Shown here: positions 24,674 through 32,598 of the stretch, piece after piece
Numbering within the stretch: position 1 is the first letter of the stretch
Layout: each line of letters opens with the position of its first letter
Origin: DATJGF01 sp035495315
Lineage (GTDB): Bacteria > Verrucomicrobiota > Verrucomicrobiia > Limisphaerales > UBA8199
Assembly (NCBI GenBank): GCA_035495315.1
Contig: DATJGF010000021.1
Location: forward strand, 1-64,000
Direction of reading: 5' to 3'
DNA length: 64,000 nucleotides
Notes under the pieces: generated by a model
The model's input: the letters and a program-made list of their open reading frames with translations, nothing else
What the model was told of the DNA's origin: nothing
The model's database searches: none
Program-made: the position numbers and the translations under genes

Positions 24674-25612
24674 ATGAACCGGGTGAGAATCAATGTCGCG
24701 CTTTTGATACTGATCTTTGCCGGATTAAGCCCTGGAACCGGAATCGAGGTTGTTGCAAACGCGGCTGGGGCTGAAGCTGCCGAAGCCGGCGCGGCACACG
24801 AGGGTCATCATGGCCTGACACAGGGAGCCGTACCAATCGCGCAACCGTTCGGGTTTCCGATCACGAATTCGATGGTGGTCACCTGGATTGTCGCTTTGGG
24901 GCTCATTGTCTTTGCGCAGGTGGCTACACGCCGAATGAAGCAGATACCGGATGGGGCACAGAATTTCTGGGAATGGCTGGTGGAGAGTTTGTCAGACTTT
25001 CTGGAAGGAGTGATTGGCCACCACCTGGTGCAACGAACCTTCTGGTTTTTCGCGAGCGTCTTCATCTTTATCCTGTTTGCCAACTGGGCAGGATTGATTC
25101 CCGGCGTGGGTTCGATTGGATGGAAAGCGCAGTTTGCGGATGGTCACACTGAGTGGCAGCCGTTGTTCAGGGGCGCCAACGCCGACCTGAACCTGACGCT
25201 GGGCATGGCCCTGGTTTTCTTTGCCTGTTGGATTTATTGGGCGCTGAAGGAGATCGGGCCGGTCGGGTTTGCGAAAGAGTTGTTTGCGCCAAAGGGAGAG
25301 AGCACCGGTTTCCTGAAAATGCTGATGGTGGTGGTGTTCTTCGCCGCGGGATGTCTTGAAGTCATCTCGATTCTGTTTCGGCCGGTGTCTCTGAGCTTTC
25401 GTCTTTACGGCAATATTTTCGCTGGTGAGAACATGCTGGAGACGATGTCGAAACTGGTACCCGGTTTCGGCTGGCTGTTGCCGATCCCGTTTTTCTTTTT
25501 GGAATTGTTGGTCGGCCTGGTCCAGGCCCTGGTGTTTATGCTGCTGACGGCGGTGTTCACGCTCCTGATTTGCCAGGAACACGAGGAACCGGCAAAGGCC
25601 GGGCAGCACTGA
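24674..25612 (+). CDS. atpB: ATP synthase subunit a
   Basis: Membrane subunit a of the F1Fo ATP synthase; forms the proton half-channels against the c-ring. Several transmembrane helices are visible; the essential Arg is in SLSFRLYGNIFAGE. The ATG at 24674 gives MNRVRINVALL, after which a hydrophobic leader and an Ala/Glu/His-rich stretch (GAEAAEAGAAHEGHHG) precede the first core helix, making the N-terminus longer than in E. coli. An ATG at 24644 is also in frame. No atpI is seen upstream. First gene of atpBEFHAGDC. Confidence 0.95.
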   Translation: MNRVRINVALLILIFAGLSPGTGIEVVANAAGAEAAEAGAAHEGHHGLTQGAVPIAQPFGFPITNSMVVTWIVALGLIVFAQVATRRMKQIPDGAQNFWEWLVESLSDFLEGVIGHHLVQRTFWFFASVFIFILFANWAGLIPGVGSIGWKAQFADGHTEWQPLFRGANADLNLTLGMALVFFACWIYWALKEIGPVGFAKELFAPKGESTGFLKMLMVVVFFAAGCLEVISILFRPVSLSFRLYGNIFAGENMLETMSKLVPGFGWLLPIPFFFLELLVGLVQALVFMLLTAVFTLLICQEHEEPAKAGQH

Positions 25613-25671
25613 TTTCGGCGGCTTGACCGTGTTCACTCGCGGGAGCCGGCGAGAAGAAGAAAGGCAAGTAT

Positions 25672-25890
25672 ATGATGCTAACGCCAGTATTGGCGGAATT
25701 AAGCGGGAACATGCATGTCGGTTTGGCGGCGCTGGGGGCAGCCCTTGGTGTCGGCTTCATCGGTATGAAAGCTTCCGAGGCTGTCGGACGCAATCCCGGG
25801 GCGGCGACGAAAATCCTGGTGCAGTCGATCCTGGCGATCGCCTTCGCCGAAGCGATCGTGTTCTACGCTCTGTTCCTGGTCGGCAAATAA
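25672..25890 (+). CDS. atpE: ATP synthase subunit c
   Basis: 72-residue proteolipid of the Fo rotor ring: two helices joined by the polar loop GRNPGA. The ion-carrying carboxylate is Glu60 (AIAFAEAIVFY). Compared with sodium-binding c-subunits, the position after the Glu is Ala rather than Ser, and the helix-1 Gln ligand is replaced by a hydrophobic residue, so proton coupling is inferred. Directly followed by a strong hairpin. Confidence 0.96.
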   Translation: MMLTPVLAELSGNMHVGLAALGAALGVGFIGMKASEAVGRNPGAATKILVQSILAIAFAEAIVFYALFLVGK

Positions 25891-25896
25891 ACAATT

Positions 25897-25929
25897 CCGG
25901 GCACAAAGCCAGAAAGGCTTTGTGCCCGG
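25897..25929 (+). promoter_or_regulatory. Perfect 14-bp hairpin between atpE and atpF
   Basis: CCGGGCACAAAGCC (25897-25910) and GGCTTTGTGCCCGG (25916-25929) are perfect complements around loop AGAAA, starting 7 bases after the atpE stop. No T-run follows, so it is more likely an mRNA-stability or partial-attenuation element that keeps atpE transcripts abundant than a full terminator. That role is inferred. Confidence 0.75.
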
Positions 25930-25947
25930 ACACAACTGGTCACTTCA

Positions 25948-26493
25948 ATGAATGCTTTTATTTTGCTCGCTGCGGCCACCGACGAGGGGCCGGTGCAACA
26001 AATTGCCAGGACCTTTGGCGTCGATTGGTCGCACCTGATTGCCCAGACCATCAGCTTCGGCATCGTTTGCGCCCTGCTTTACAAGTTCGCGTATCGGCGC
26101 GTGCTGGCGATGCTGGAGGAGCGCCGGCAGCGCATCGCCGAAGGACTGGCTAACGCCGAGAAAAGCAAACAGGAGTTGGAGCGCACCGAGGCACAGCGCC
26201 AGGAGGTCATCCAGCAAGCCAATGCGCAAGCGACGAAATTAATCGAAGAGGCGCGCGCAGCAGCCGCTCGTGTCCAGGAGCAGGAAACCCAAAAGGCGAT
26301 CGCCGCAGCCGAACAGATCATCGTCAAAGCGCGCGAAGCCGCGGCGGCAGACCATGTTCGCATGCTCACCGAACTGAAACGGGAGGTGGGACGGCTGGTC
26401 GTGCAAACAACCACAACGGTCACGGGCAAAATACTGACTGCCGAAGACCAACGACGGCTCGCCGAGGAAACCACCAGAGCCGTTGCCTCTTGA
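25948..26493 (+). CDS. atpF: ATP synthase subunit b
   Basis: 181-residue peripheral stalk subunit. One N-terminal transmembrane helix (about 26-47, SHLIAQTISFGIVCALLYKF) precedes a long charged coiled coil (EERRQRIAEGLANAEKSKQE and onward) that reaches F1. The roughly 20-residue segment before the helix (AATDEGPVQQIARTFGVD) is longer than in E. coli. Only one b-type gene is present, so a homodimeric stalk is expected. Confidence 0.95.
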   Translation: MNAFILLAAATDEGPVQQIARTFGVDWSHLIAQTISFGIVCALLYKFAYRRVLAMLEERRQRIAEGLANAEKSKQELERTEAQRQEVIQQANAQATKLIEEARAAAARVQEQETQKAIAAAEQIIVKAREAAAADHVRMLTELKREVGRLVVQTTTTVTGKILTAEDQRRLAEETTRAVAS

Positions 26494-26515
26494 GTCGCGC
26501 CATACAGCCAATTTC

Positions 26516-26908
26516 ATGAACGCATCCAGAACGGCCAAACGCCAGGCGACCGAACTCTTTCGGGCGTGCTTCGTCAAAGGAGCGCTCGATGAGAAGCGCG
26601 TTCGGCAGGTAGTCGAAGAACTGGCCACCGCAAAGCCACGAGGTTATATCGGCACGCTGCTGGTCTTCCGACGCCTGGTGAAACTCGAGTCCGCACGACG
26701 CCTGGCTAAAATCGAAACCGCTGTGCCGTTGTCAAACGATCAGCAAATCCGCGTGCTGGAGAGCCTCACCCGAGTGTACGGCGTTGGCCTGGATGCTGCT
26801 TTCGCCGAGAATCGCGAGCTGATTGGAGGAATGAGAATTCAAGTTGGCAGCGATGTTTATGATGGCAGCGTGCGCGGGCGGCTGGCGGCGCTGGAACAGA
26901 GTTTTTGA
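26516..26908 (+). CDS. atpH: ATP synthase subunit delta, short form
   Basis: Links the b stalk to the top of F1. The C-terminal part is clear: 'AVPLSNDQQIRVLESLTRVYG' and 'GGMRIQVGSDVYDGSVRGRL', the family's signature. The ATG at 26516 is the first good start (an earlier TTG-type frame opening at 26483 overlaps atpF), giving 130 residues against about 175-180 normally. The missing part is in the N-terminal helical domain that binds the alpha subunits. Gene order confirms identity. Confidence 0.9.
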   Translation: MNASRTAKRQATELFRACFVKGALDEKRVRQVVEELATAKPRGYIGTLLVFRRLVKLESARRLAKIETAVPLSNDQQIRVLESLTRVYGVGLDAAFAENRELIGGMRIQVGSDVYDGSVRGRLAALEQSF

Positions 26909-26938
26909 CCGTTGATCAACCACTGGAACCAAGAGTTT

Positions 26939-28519
26939 ATGCCTACCTTAGTGCAGGAAATTGAAGCGAAGATCGCCGGCCTCAAAGTGGCCCCCACCAA
27001 AGAGAATGTCGGCACTGTCTGCGAAATCGGCGACGGCGTCGCCAAAATCGAAGGTCTAACCCGCGCCAAGCTCAACGAGATGCTGGATTTCGGAAACGGC
27101 GTCACCGGCCTGGCGTTGAATCTCGAACAAACCGAGGTCGGCGCGATCATACTCGGGGATTATTCCAAGATTAACGAGGGCGACGAAGTGCGCGCTACCG
27201 GTAAGCTGCTGCAGGTGCCGGTGGGCAAGGGCTTGCTCGGGCGGGTCGTGAACATGCTCGGCGAACCCATCGATGGCAAGGGACCGATCAAAAGTGAAAC
27301 CGCATACCCGGTGGAAAAAATCGCCCCCGGCATTATCCGCCGCAAATCGGTCAGCCAGGCGGTGCAAACAGGCATCATGCCTATCGACGCGATGATTCCC
27401 ATCGGGCGCGGTCAGCGCGAATTGATCATCGGCGACCGTTCCACTGGCAAGTCTACCATCTGTATTGATACCATCATCAACCAGGCACGCCTGAACAAGG
27501 CCGCTGCAGACGCCGGCGACAAGGAATACCGGCCGCTCTACTGCATTTACGTCGCCATTGGCCAGAAACAGTCCAGCGTTGCCCGAGTCATTGCCGTGCT
27601 CGAAGAAGCCGGTGCCATGCCCTACACGATCGTGCTCGCCTCCCCTGCGTGCGATTCGGCTGCCAACCAGTACATGGCGCCCTTTGCTGGAGCGGCGATG
27701 GGCGAGTGGTTCATGGATAATGGAATGGATGCCCTCATCGTTTATGACGATCTATCCAAGCACGCGGCGGCCTATCGCGAGGTGTCTTTGATTTTGAAGC
27801 GGCCGTCCGGACGCGAGGCTTACCCCGGCGACGTGTTTTATTTGCACAGCCGGTTGCTGGAGCGGGCGGCACGTGTCAGCGAAAAGTTCGGCAACGGTTC
27901 TTTAACTGCTTTACCGATCATTGAGACACAAGCCGGCGATGTCTCGGCTTACATTCCCACAAACGTGATCTCGATCACCGACGGCCAGATCTTCCTGGAA
28001 ACCGACTTGTTCTATCAAGGTGTGCGTCCGGCGATCAACGTCGGCATCTCTGTGTCCCGGGTCGGTTCAGCCGCTCAAATCAAGGCGATGAAACAGGTGG
28101 CTGGAAAGCTTAAGGGAGAGCTGGCTCAATTCCGTGAACTGGCGGCCTTTGCGCAATTCGGTTCCGACCTCGACGCCAAGACCCAGGCACAGATCAACCG
28201 CGGCAAACGGATCATGGAAGTCTTCAAGCAACAACAATACAATCCGATTCTCGTCGAGGTCCAGGTTGCCGTCCTGTGGGTGGTCCAAAATGGATATGTG
28301 GATGAGGTGCCTGTTGAGCGCGTCAAAGAGTACCAGATCAAATTGACGGAGTTCCTTACTACACGAAAGACCGAGTTGCTCGGGAAAATCCTGAAGGAAA
28401 AGACGCTGAGCGAGGCATTGATTGCCGAATTGAAAGCGGCGGCGGAGGAATTTAAGCCAAGCTTCGTGGTACCGAAAACTCAGGCAGAAGCGCCTAAGCC
28501 TGCCACTCCGGCCCAATGA
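26939..28519 (+). CDS. atpA: ATP synthase subunit alpha
   Basis: Non-catalytic nucleotide-binding subunit of F1, 526 residues from ATG 26939. The P-loop reads GDRSTGKST, where most homologues have GDRQTGKT. 'QAVQTGIMPIDAMIPIGRGQ', 'VIVYDDLSKHA'-like and the Arg-finger region 'PAINVGISVSRVGSAAQIKA' are present. The C-terminus carries a Pro/Ala tail. Followed by a 165-base gap filled with repeats. Confidence 0.97.
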   Translation: MPTLVQEIEAKIAGLKVAPTKENVGTVCEIGDGVAKIEGLTRAKLNEMLDFGNGVTGLALNLEQTEVGAIILGDYSKINEGDEVRATGKLLQVPVGKGLLGRVVNMLGEPIDGKGPIKSETAYPVEKIAPGIIRRKSVSQAVQTGIMPIDAMIPIGRGQRELIIGDRSTGKSTICIDTIINQARLNKAAADAGDKEYRPLYCIYVAIGQKQSSVARVIAVLEEAGAMPYTIVLASPACDSAANQYMAPFAGAAMGEWFMDNGMDALIVYDDLSKHAAAYREVSLILKRPSGREAYPGDVFYLHSRLLERAARVSEKFGNGSLTALPIIETQAGDVSAYIPTNVISITDGQIFLETDLFYQGVRPAINVGISVSRVGSAAQIKAMKQVAGKLKGELAQFRELAAFAQFGSDLDAKTQAQINRGKRIMEVFKQQQYNPILVEVQVAVLWVVQNGYVDEVPVERVKEYQIKLTEFLTTRKTELLGKILKEKTLSEALIAELKAAAEEFKPSFVVPKTQAEAPKPATPAQ

Positions 28520-28540
28520 AATCCACATTCCACATCCCAC

Positions 28541-28622
28541 ATTGTAGGAGCCGACGTAAGGAGGCTCAAATTTCCCGCCGTTTCGTCATAGATCAAAGCC
28601 TCCTTACGTCGGCACCTACAAT
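28541..28622. repeat. Palindromic family 1, inner palindrome inside the atp operon
   Basis: Arms 28541-28566 and 28597-28622 pair over 26 bases with one mismatch. Relative to the other copies, both arms carry the same substitutions (CCGACG for ACGACG, GGAGGCT for GGAGACT), so base pairing is kept. The outer GTAGCGCGGGC arms are missing here. Confidence 0.85.
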
Positions 28623-28645
28623 TCTAAACCAGGCGTTAAGTAGTC

Positions 28646-28681
28646 ACGACTTTGGACCTTGGACTTTGGACTCTGGACTTT
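28646..28681. repeat. Inverted GTCCAAG-type heptamer array upstream of atpG
   Basis: ACTTTGG, ACCTTGG, ACTTTGG and ACTCTGG units in tandem directly before the atpG ATG (28685). This is the reverse complement of the array after lepB at 12401. No Shine-Dalgarno sequence is evident between array and start, so atpG initiation sits on repeat sequence. Confidence 0.75.
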
Positions 28682-28684
28682 TCC

Positions 28685-29557
28685 ATGGCTAGCACTCGAG
28701 ACATCCGTCGGCGCATCAAGTCAATCACCAATACGGCGCAGATCACCAAGGCAATGCAGATGGTCGCTGCCTCCAAGATGCGCAAAGCCCAACAAGCGGC
28801 TCTTAACAGCCGGCCCTTTGCGCGCTTGCTGTACAGTTTTCAGCGCAAGGCCACCACGCAAGCCGTCGATTTTTCTCACCCGCTGCTGGAAGTGCGGCCA
28901 GTAAAAAAGCGGGCGGTGATCTTGATCGCCGGTGACAAGGGCCTCTGCGGCGCGCTCAACAGTAATCTATTCCGGATGGCCTCCCAGTTTGATCCGCAGA
29001 CAACCCTGTTTATCACTGCCGGACGGCGGGCCGCGCAGTTCATCGCGCGAACCCGGCGGCAACTTCATGCGGAATTCGCTTACGGCGACTCTCCTCGATA
29101 CGCCGAGGCCAAAGCCATTGCGAGCTGCGCTTGCGATCTGTTTTTGAAGAAAGAGATCGACGAGGTCCAGGTCGTCGCGACGCGGTTTATCAATACGCTT
29201 ACCCAGGTGGCGACGTGCATCGAACTTCTCCCCGTGGGCGCGATTAAAGGGCTTAAGCTGCCGGAAGGGCTCTCTGAAGAGGAGTTGGTCGCCGATACCG
29301 CTGAATATATATTTGAGCCTAACCCGGAAGCCTTTTTGGGTTACCTCCTTTCTCATTACTTCAGCATTTTCATTTACCTCGTCCTGTTAAACGCCAAGGC
29401 CAGTGAGCAAAGCGCCCGGATGGTGGCGATGAAGAATGCCACCGATAACGCGAACACGCTCATCCAGGATTTGACCCTCGAATATAACAAGCTGCGGCAA
29501 GGTAAAATAACCACCGAGTTGTCGGAAATTGTCGCTGGCCAAATGAGCTCCAACTAA
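28685..29557 (+). CDS. atpG: ATP synthase subunit gamma
   Basis: Central rotor shaft of F1, 290 residues from ATG 28685. N-terminus MASTRDIRRRIKSITNTAQITKAM and C-terminus 'ASEQSARMVAMKNATDNANT' plus 'KLRQGKITTELSEIVAG' are diagnostic. 'AVILIAGDKGLCGALNSNLF' marks the central domain. The 5' end abuts a heptamer array. Confidence 0.96.
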   Translation: MASTRDIRRRIKSITNTAQITKAMQMVAASKMRKAQQAALNSRPFARLLYSFQRKATTQAVDFSHPLLEVRPVKKRAVILIAGDKGLCGALNSNLFRMASQFDPQTTLFITAGRRAAQFIARTRRQLHAEFAYGDSPRYAEAKAIASCACDLFLKKEIDEVQVVATRFINTLTQVATCIELLPVGAIKGLKLPEGLSEEELVADTAEYIFEPNPEAFLGYLLSHYFSIFIYLVLLNAKASEQSARMVAMKNATDNANTLIQDLTLEYNKLRQGKITTELSEIVAGQMSSN

Positions 29558-29595
29558 ACCGTGCTCCCTTTTAACACACAAACCCTAAAGTCAGT

Positions 29596-31104
29596 ATGAA
29601 TAAAGGCAAAATCGTCCAGGTAGTCGGCGCGGTGGTGGATGTGGAATTCGAGGGAAAGGTCCCCGGTATCCACAATGCCCTGCTCGTCGAGTTTGAGGTC
29701 GCAAAGCAGCCTGTAAAATTGACCCTCGAAGTGCAACAGCAACTGGGCGATCGCTGCGTGCGGACCGTCGCGATGGCCAGCACCGAAGGCCTCGAACGCG
29801 GTCTGGAGGTCGCCGATACTGGCAAACCTATCTCCATGCCTGTTGGCGATGGGGTCATGGGCCGCATATTCGACGTGACGGGAAACCCAGTCGATGAACG
29901 GGGGCCGGTCAAAGCCGATAAGTTTTATCCGATTCACCGTCCGGCGCCGACGCTGGAGGATCAGTCGCCGTCACCTCAGGTGCTGCCCACCGGCATCAAG
30001 GTGATCGATTTGATCTGCCCATTCCTGAAGGGGGGCAAGGTCGGTGCCTTCGGTGGTGCGGGGGTGGGTAAAACGGTCGTCATTATGGAGCTCATCAACA
30101 ATATTGCCAAGCTCCACGGAGGGGTATCAGTGTTTGCCGGTGTCGGCGAACGCAGCCGCGAAGGCAATGATCTCTACCACGAAATGTCCGAAGCCGGCGT
30201 GATCAAGCAGGATAACCTCGCCGAATCGAAAATCGCGCTGGTGTACGGTCAAATGAACGAGCCGCCCGGCGCCCGCCTGCGCGTCGCGCTGGCCGGCCTG
30301 GCAATCACTGAGTATTTTCGCGACGAGAAAAACCAGGACGTATTGTTGTTTATCGATAACATTTTCCGGTTTTCTCAGGCGGGTTCCGAGGTCTCTGCCT
30401 TACTGGGCCGCACGCCGAGCGCCGTCGGTTACCAGCCGACCCTCGCCAGCGAAATGGGCGCACTGCAGGAGCGAATCACGTCGACCAAAAAAGGCTCGAT
30501 CACCTCTTTCCAGGCGGTTTACGTCCCGGCCGATGACCTGACCGACCCGGCGCCGGCGACCACCTTCGCACATCTGGACGCGACCATCGTTCTCGAGCGG
30601 TCAATCGCAGAGTTGGGCATCTATCCGGCAGTCGATCCGCTCGCCTCAACTTCCCGGGCCCTGGCGCCGGAGATCGTCGGGCAGGAGCACTACGAAGTCG
30701 CACGCGGGGTTCAGCGCGTCTTGCAGCGCTACAAAGACCTCCAGGACATCATCGCGATATTGGGCATGGACGAATTGTCGCCGGAGGACAGGCTGACGGT
30801 GTTCCGCGCACGGAAGATTCAAAGATTCCTCAGCCAGCCTTTCAGCGTAGCGCAGGTGTTTACGGGCACCGAAGGCAAGCAAGTTCCGGTGGAGGATACA
30901 GTGCGCGGCTTTAAGGAGATCCTCGAGGGCAAACATGACGAGGTGCCGGAAACCAATTTTTACATGAAAGGCGGAATTGCGGAGGTTGAGGCTGCACCCG
31001 GCGCGGAACGAGGCAACACTGCAGAAACCGCCAAACCCAGAGGGATGCAACCCGCGGAGGCCAAACCAGCGGCCAAAGGCAAGGGAGAACCAGTTGGAAA
31101 GTGA
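29596..31104 (+). CDS. atpD: ATP synthase subunit beta
   Basis: Catalytic F1 subunit, 502 residues. Walker A GGAGVGKTVVIMELI, catalytic Glu in 'GVGERSREGNDLYHEM', Walker B 'DVLLFIDNIFRFSQAGSEVS' and the DELSEED-region counterpart 'DELSPEDRLTV' are visible. The C-terminus extends about 35 residues beyond the usual end with a Lys/Ala/Glu-rich tail (EAAPGAERGNTAETAKP), which is unusual for beta and probably disordered. Confidence 0.97.
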   Translation: MNKGKIVQVVGAVVDVEFEGKVPGIHNALLVEFEVAKQPVKLTLEVQQQLGDRCVRTVAMASTEGLERGLEVADTGKPISMPVGDGVMGRIFDVTGNPVDERGPVKADKFYPIHRPAPTLEDQSPSPQVLPTGIKVIDLICPFLKGGKVGAFGGAGVGKTVVIMELINNIAKLHGGVSVFAGVGERSREGNDLYHEMSEAGVIKQDNLAESKIALVYGQMNEPPGARLRVALAGLAITEYFRDEKNQDVLLFIDNIFRFSQAGSEVSALLGRTPSAVGYQPTLASEMGALQERITSTKKGSITSFQAVYVPADDLTDPAPATTFAHLDATIVLERSIAELGIYPAVDPLASTSRALAPEIVGQEHYEVARGVQRVLQRYKDLQDIIAILGMDELSPEDRLTVFRARKIQRFLSQPFSVAQVFTGTEGKQVPVEDTVRGFKEILEGKHDEVPETNFYMKGGIAEVEAAPGAERGNTAETAKPRGMQPAEAKPAAKGKGEPVGK

Positions 31105-31164
31105 AACTACGAAGAGCCGGACGCGAACCTGTTGAACAGTTCCTAACGAGCAATCTGACCCACC

Positions 31165-31575
31165 ATGGCGAGTACATTAAAACTCCAAATCATCACGCCA
31201 GACGCGACGGCGTATTCCGACGACGTGGAGATGGTCACTCTGCCGGGCGTCGAAGGGCAAATGGGTATTTATCCGCTTCACGTCCCGCTGATGACACAGA
31301 TGGTACCCGGTGAAATCATCGTGCGCAAAGACGGTCACGACTACTTCCTGGCCGTCGGCGAAGGCTTAATCGAAGTGACCGGCGACCACGTTGCTATCCT
31401 GACCGATCTGGCTGTGGCAGCCGAGCACATTGACGAGGCCAAAGTCGAAGAAGCGCGGCGGCGCGCCGAAGCCCGCCTTCAGGAGAAGTTATCAGATGAG
31501 GAAGTGGCAGCCGTCAACGGTTCCATCGCGCGCGCGCTGGCACAACTGCACGTGAAGCGACGGCACCACCAGTAA
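31165..31575 (+). CDS. atpC: ATP synthase subunit epsilon
   Basis: 136-residue regulatory rotor subunit. The N-terminal beta-sandwich starts 'LKLQIITPDATAYSDDVEMV' with 'LPGVEGQMGIYPLHVPLMT'; the C-terminal helical hairpin ('DEAKVEEARRRAEARLQEKL') that can inhibit ATP hydrolysis is present. Last gene of the operon. Confidence 0.95.
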   Translation: MASTLKLQIITPDATAYSDDVEMVTLPGVEGQMGIYPLHVPLMTQMVPGEIIVRKDGHDYFLAVGEGLIEVTGDHVAILTDLAVAAEHIDEAKVEEARRRAEARLQEKLSDEEVAAVNGSIARALAQLHVKRRHHQ

Positions 31576-31584
31576 TGCGTTACG

Positions 31585-31604
31585 ACATCAGAATGGCCTG
31601 ATGT
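31585..31604 (+). terminator. Weak hairpin after atpC
   Basis: ACATCAG (31585-31591) pairs with CTGATGT (31598-31604) around a 6-base loop, 9 bases after the atpC stop. No T-run follows. It may end or stabilise the atp transcript, but the support is weak. Confidence 0.3.
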
Positions 31605-31675
31605 ATGAAGACAGGGGCGGAGGGCAAAAGTTCACCTGCAAACCGGACTAACCCAGGCGCCAGCTCGGCCGGGCA

Positions 31676-32563
31676 TTACCGGTGCCCACCACCATGACCG
31701 CCGCCACCATGGCCACCGCCGCCATGAGAAACCGAGGCAAAACTTGCGCCACCACGAGAGCCGCCGGAAAACCCACTCGGGCGCGATGCAGTGTGGGATC
31801 CTGCGTAGCCTCCATGATATCCGGAAGTTCCACGATAGCCGACGTAAGCCCCATGATATCCGCCGTGGGAATAGGAACCCCCGTGGTAGCCACCACCATG
31901 ACCGTAGTAACCACCACCATGACCGTAATGACTGTAGGGATAGCAGTAGCCTCCATGGCCATAGTAAGGATAGCAATAATGCCCGCCGTAGTACCCGCAG
32001 TAATAAGGATAATAATATCCATAATAGCCGCCCCAATACGGATAATAATACGAGGAATAATAAGGATAATAGGAGGGATAGTAGCTGGATTCCGGATATA
32101 CATATACCGGCTGGCTCGCGGCTGCGGCGTTCGGGTCATAAACCATTTGCCCGGTGCCATAATTCGCCGACATCGCTTGCGGCGCTACCGCGGGTGGTGT
32201 GGGCCCCGCCCCCGCCGTAGTCGCTCTCTGGTTTTGCTGCAGCATGGCCGTCAAAACGGCATCCGACACACCTTGGTTTTTCAATTCAATGATCTCGGCT
32301 GCATTCAGATTGTACCCCCTGCCCGAATGGCCAATGAACGCAACAATTGTCCGTTCGTCGACCTTGGCCTTGACAAGCTTCAGGACGTCGGCAACTTCAG
32401 CAGACCATTGCGGGACCGGCGCAGGCTCCGCAGGGTTGGTTTCAATAATGACAGGTGTGCCTGGCGGGGAATCCGTCGCCGCGGAAACTTTTTCGATAGC
32501 GGGGGCAGTAAAGATCGATCCGAAGAAGGCCACGATCAGGCCTGCGAGAATGGTGGTTTTCAT
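31676..32563 (-). CDS. Exported protein with Tyr/Gly/His-rich low-complexity tail
   Basis: A 295-residue protein with a Sec signal (MKTTILAGLIVAFFGSIFTAPA). Residues about 55-110 form a small helical domain, 'DVLKLVKAKVDERTIVAFIG' and 'LNAAEIIELKNQGVSDAVLT', a motif recurrent in exported proteins of Verrucomicrobia and Acidobacteria but without known function. From about 150 the chain is almost only Tyr, Gly, His, Ser and Pro, with YYP, GGYYG and YGHGG steps and a final GGGGHGGGGHGGGH. Such tails could stick to surfaces or bind metal through His. Convergent with the atp operon. Role unknown. Confidence 0.75.
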   Translation of the reverse strand: MKTTILAGLIVAFFGSIFTAPAIEKVSAATDSPPGTPVIIETNPAEPAPVPQWSAEVADVLKLVKAKVDERTIVAFIGHSGRGYNLNAAEIIELKNQGVSDAVLTAMLQQNQRATTAGAGPTPPAVAPQAMSANYGTGQMVYDPNAAAASQPVYVYPESSYYPSYYPYYSSYYYPYWGGYYGYYYPYYCGYYGGHYCYPYYGHGGYCYPYSHYGHGGGYYGHGGGYHGGSYSHGGYHGAYVGYRGTSGYHGGYAGSHTASRPSGFSGGSRGGASFASVSHGGGGHGGGGHGGGHR

Positions 32564-32598
32564 AATATCGCTGCCTGTACTCCGTTAACCTATTCTCA

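Noticed and set aside
25672..25890. Sodium-type or N-ATPase
   Set aside because: Gene order is the standard atpBEFHAGDC, and the c-subunit lacks the Gln and Ser ligands for sodium.
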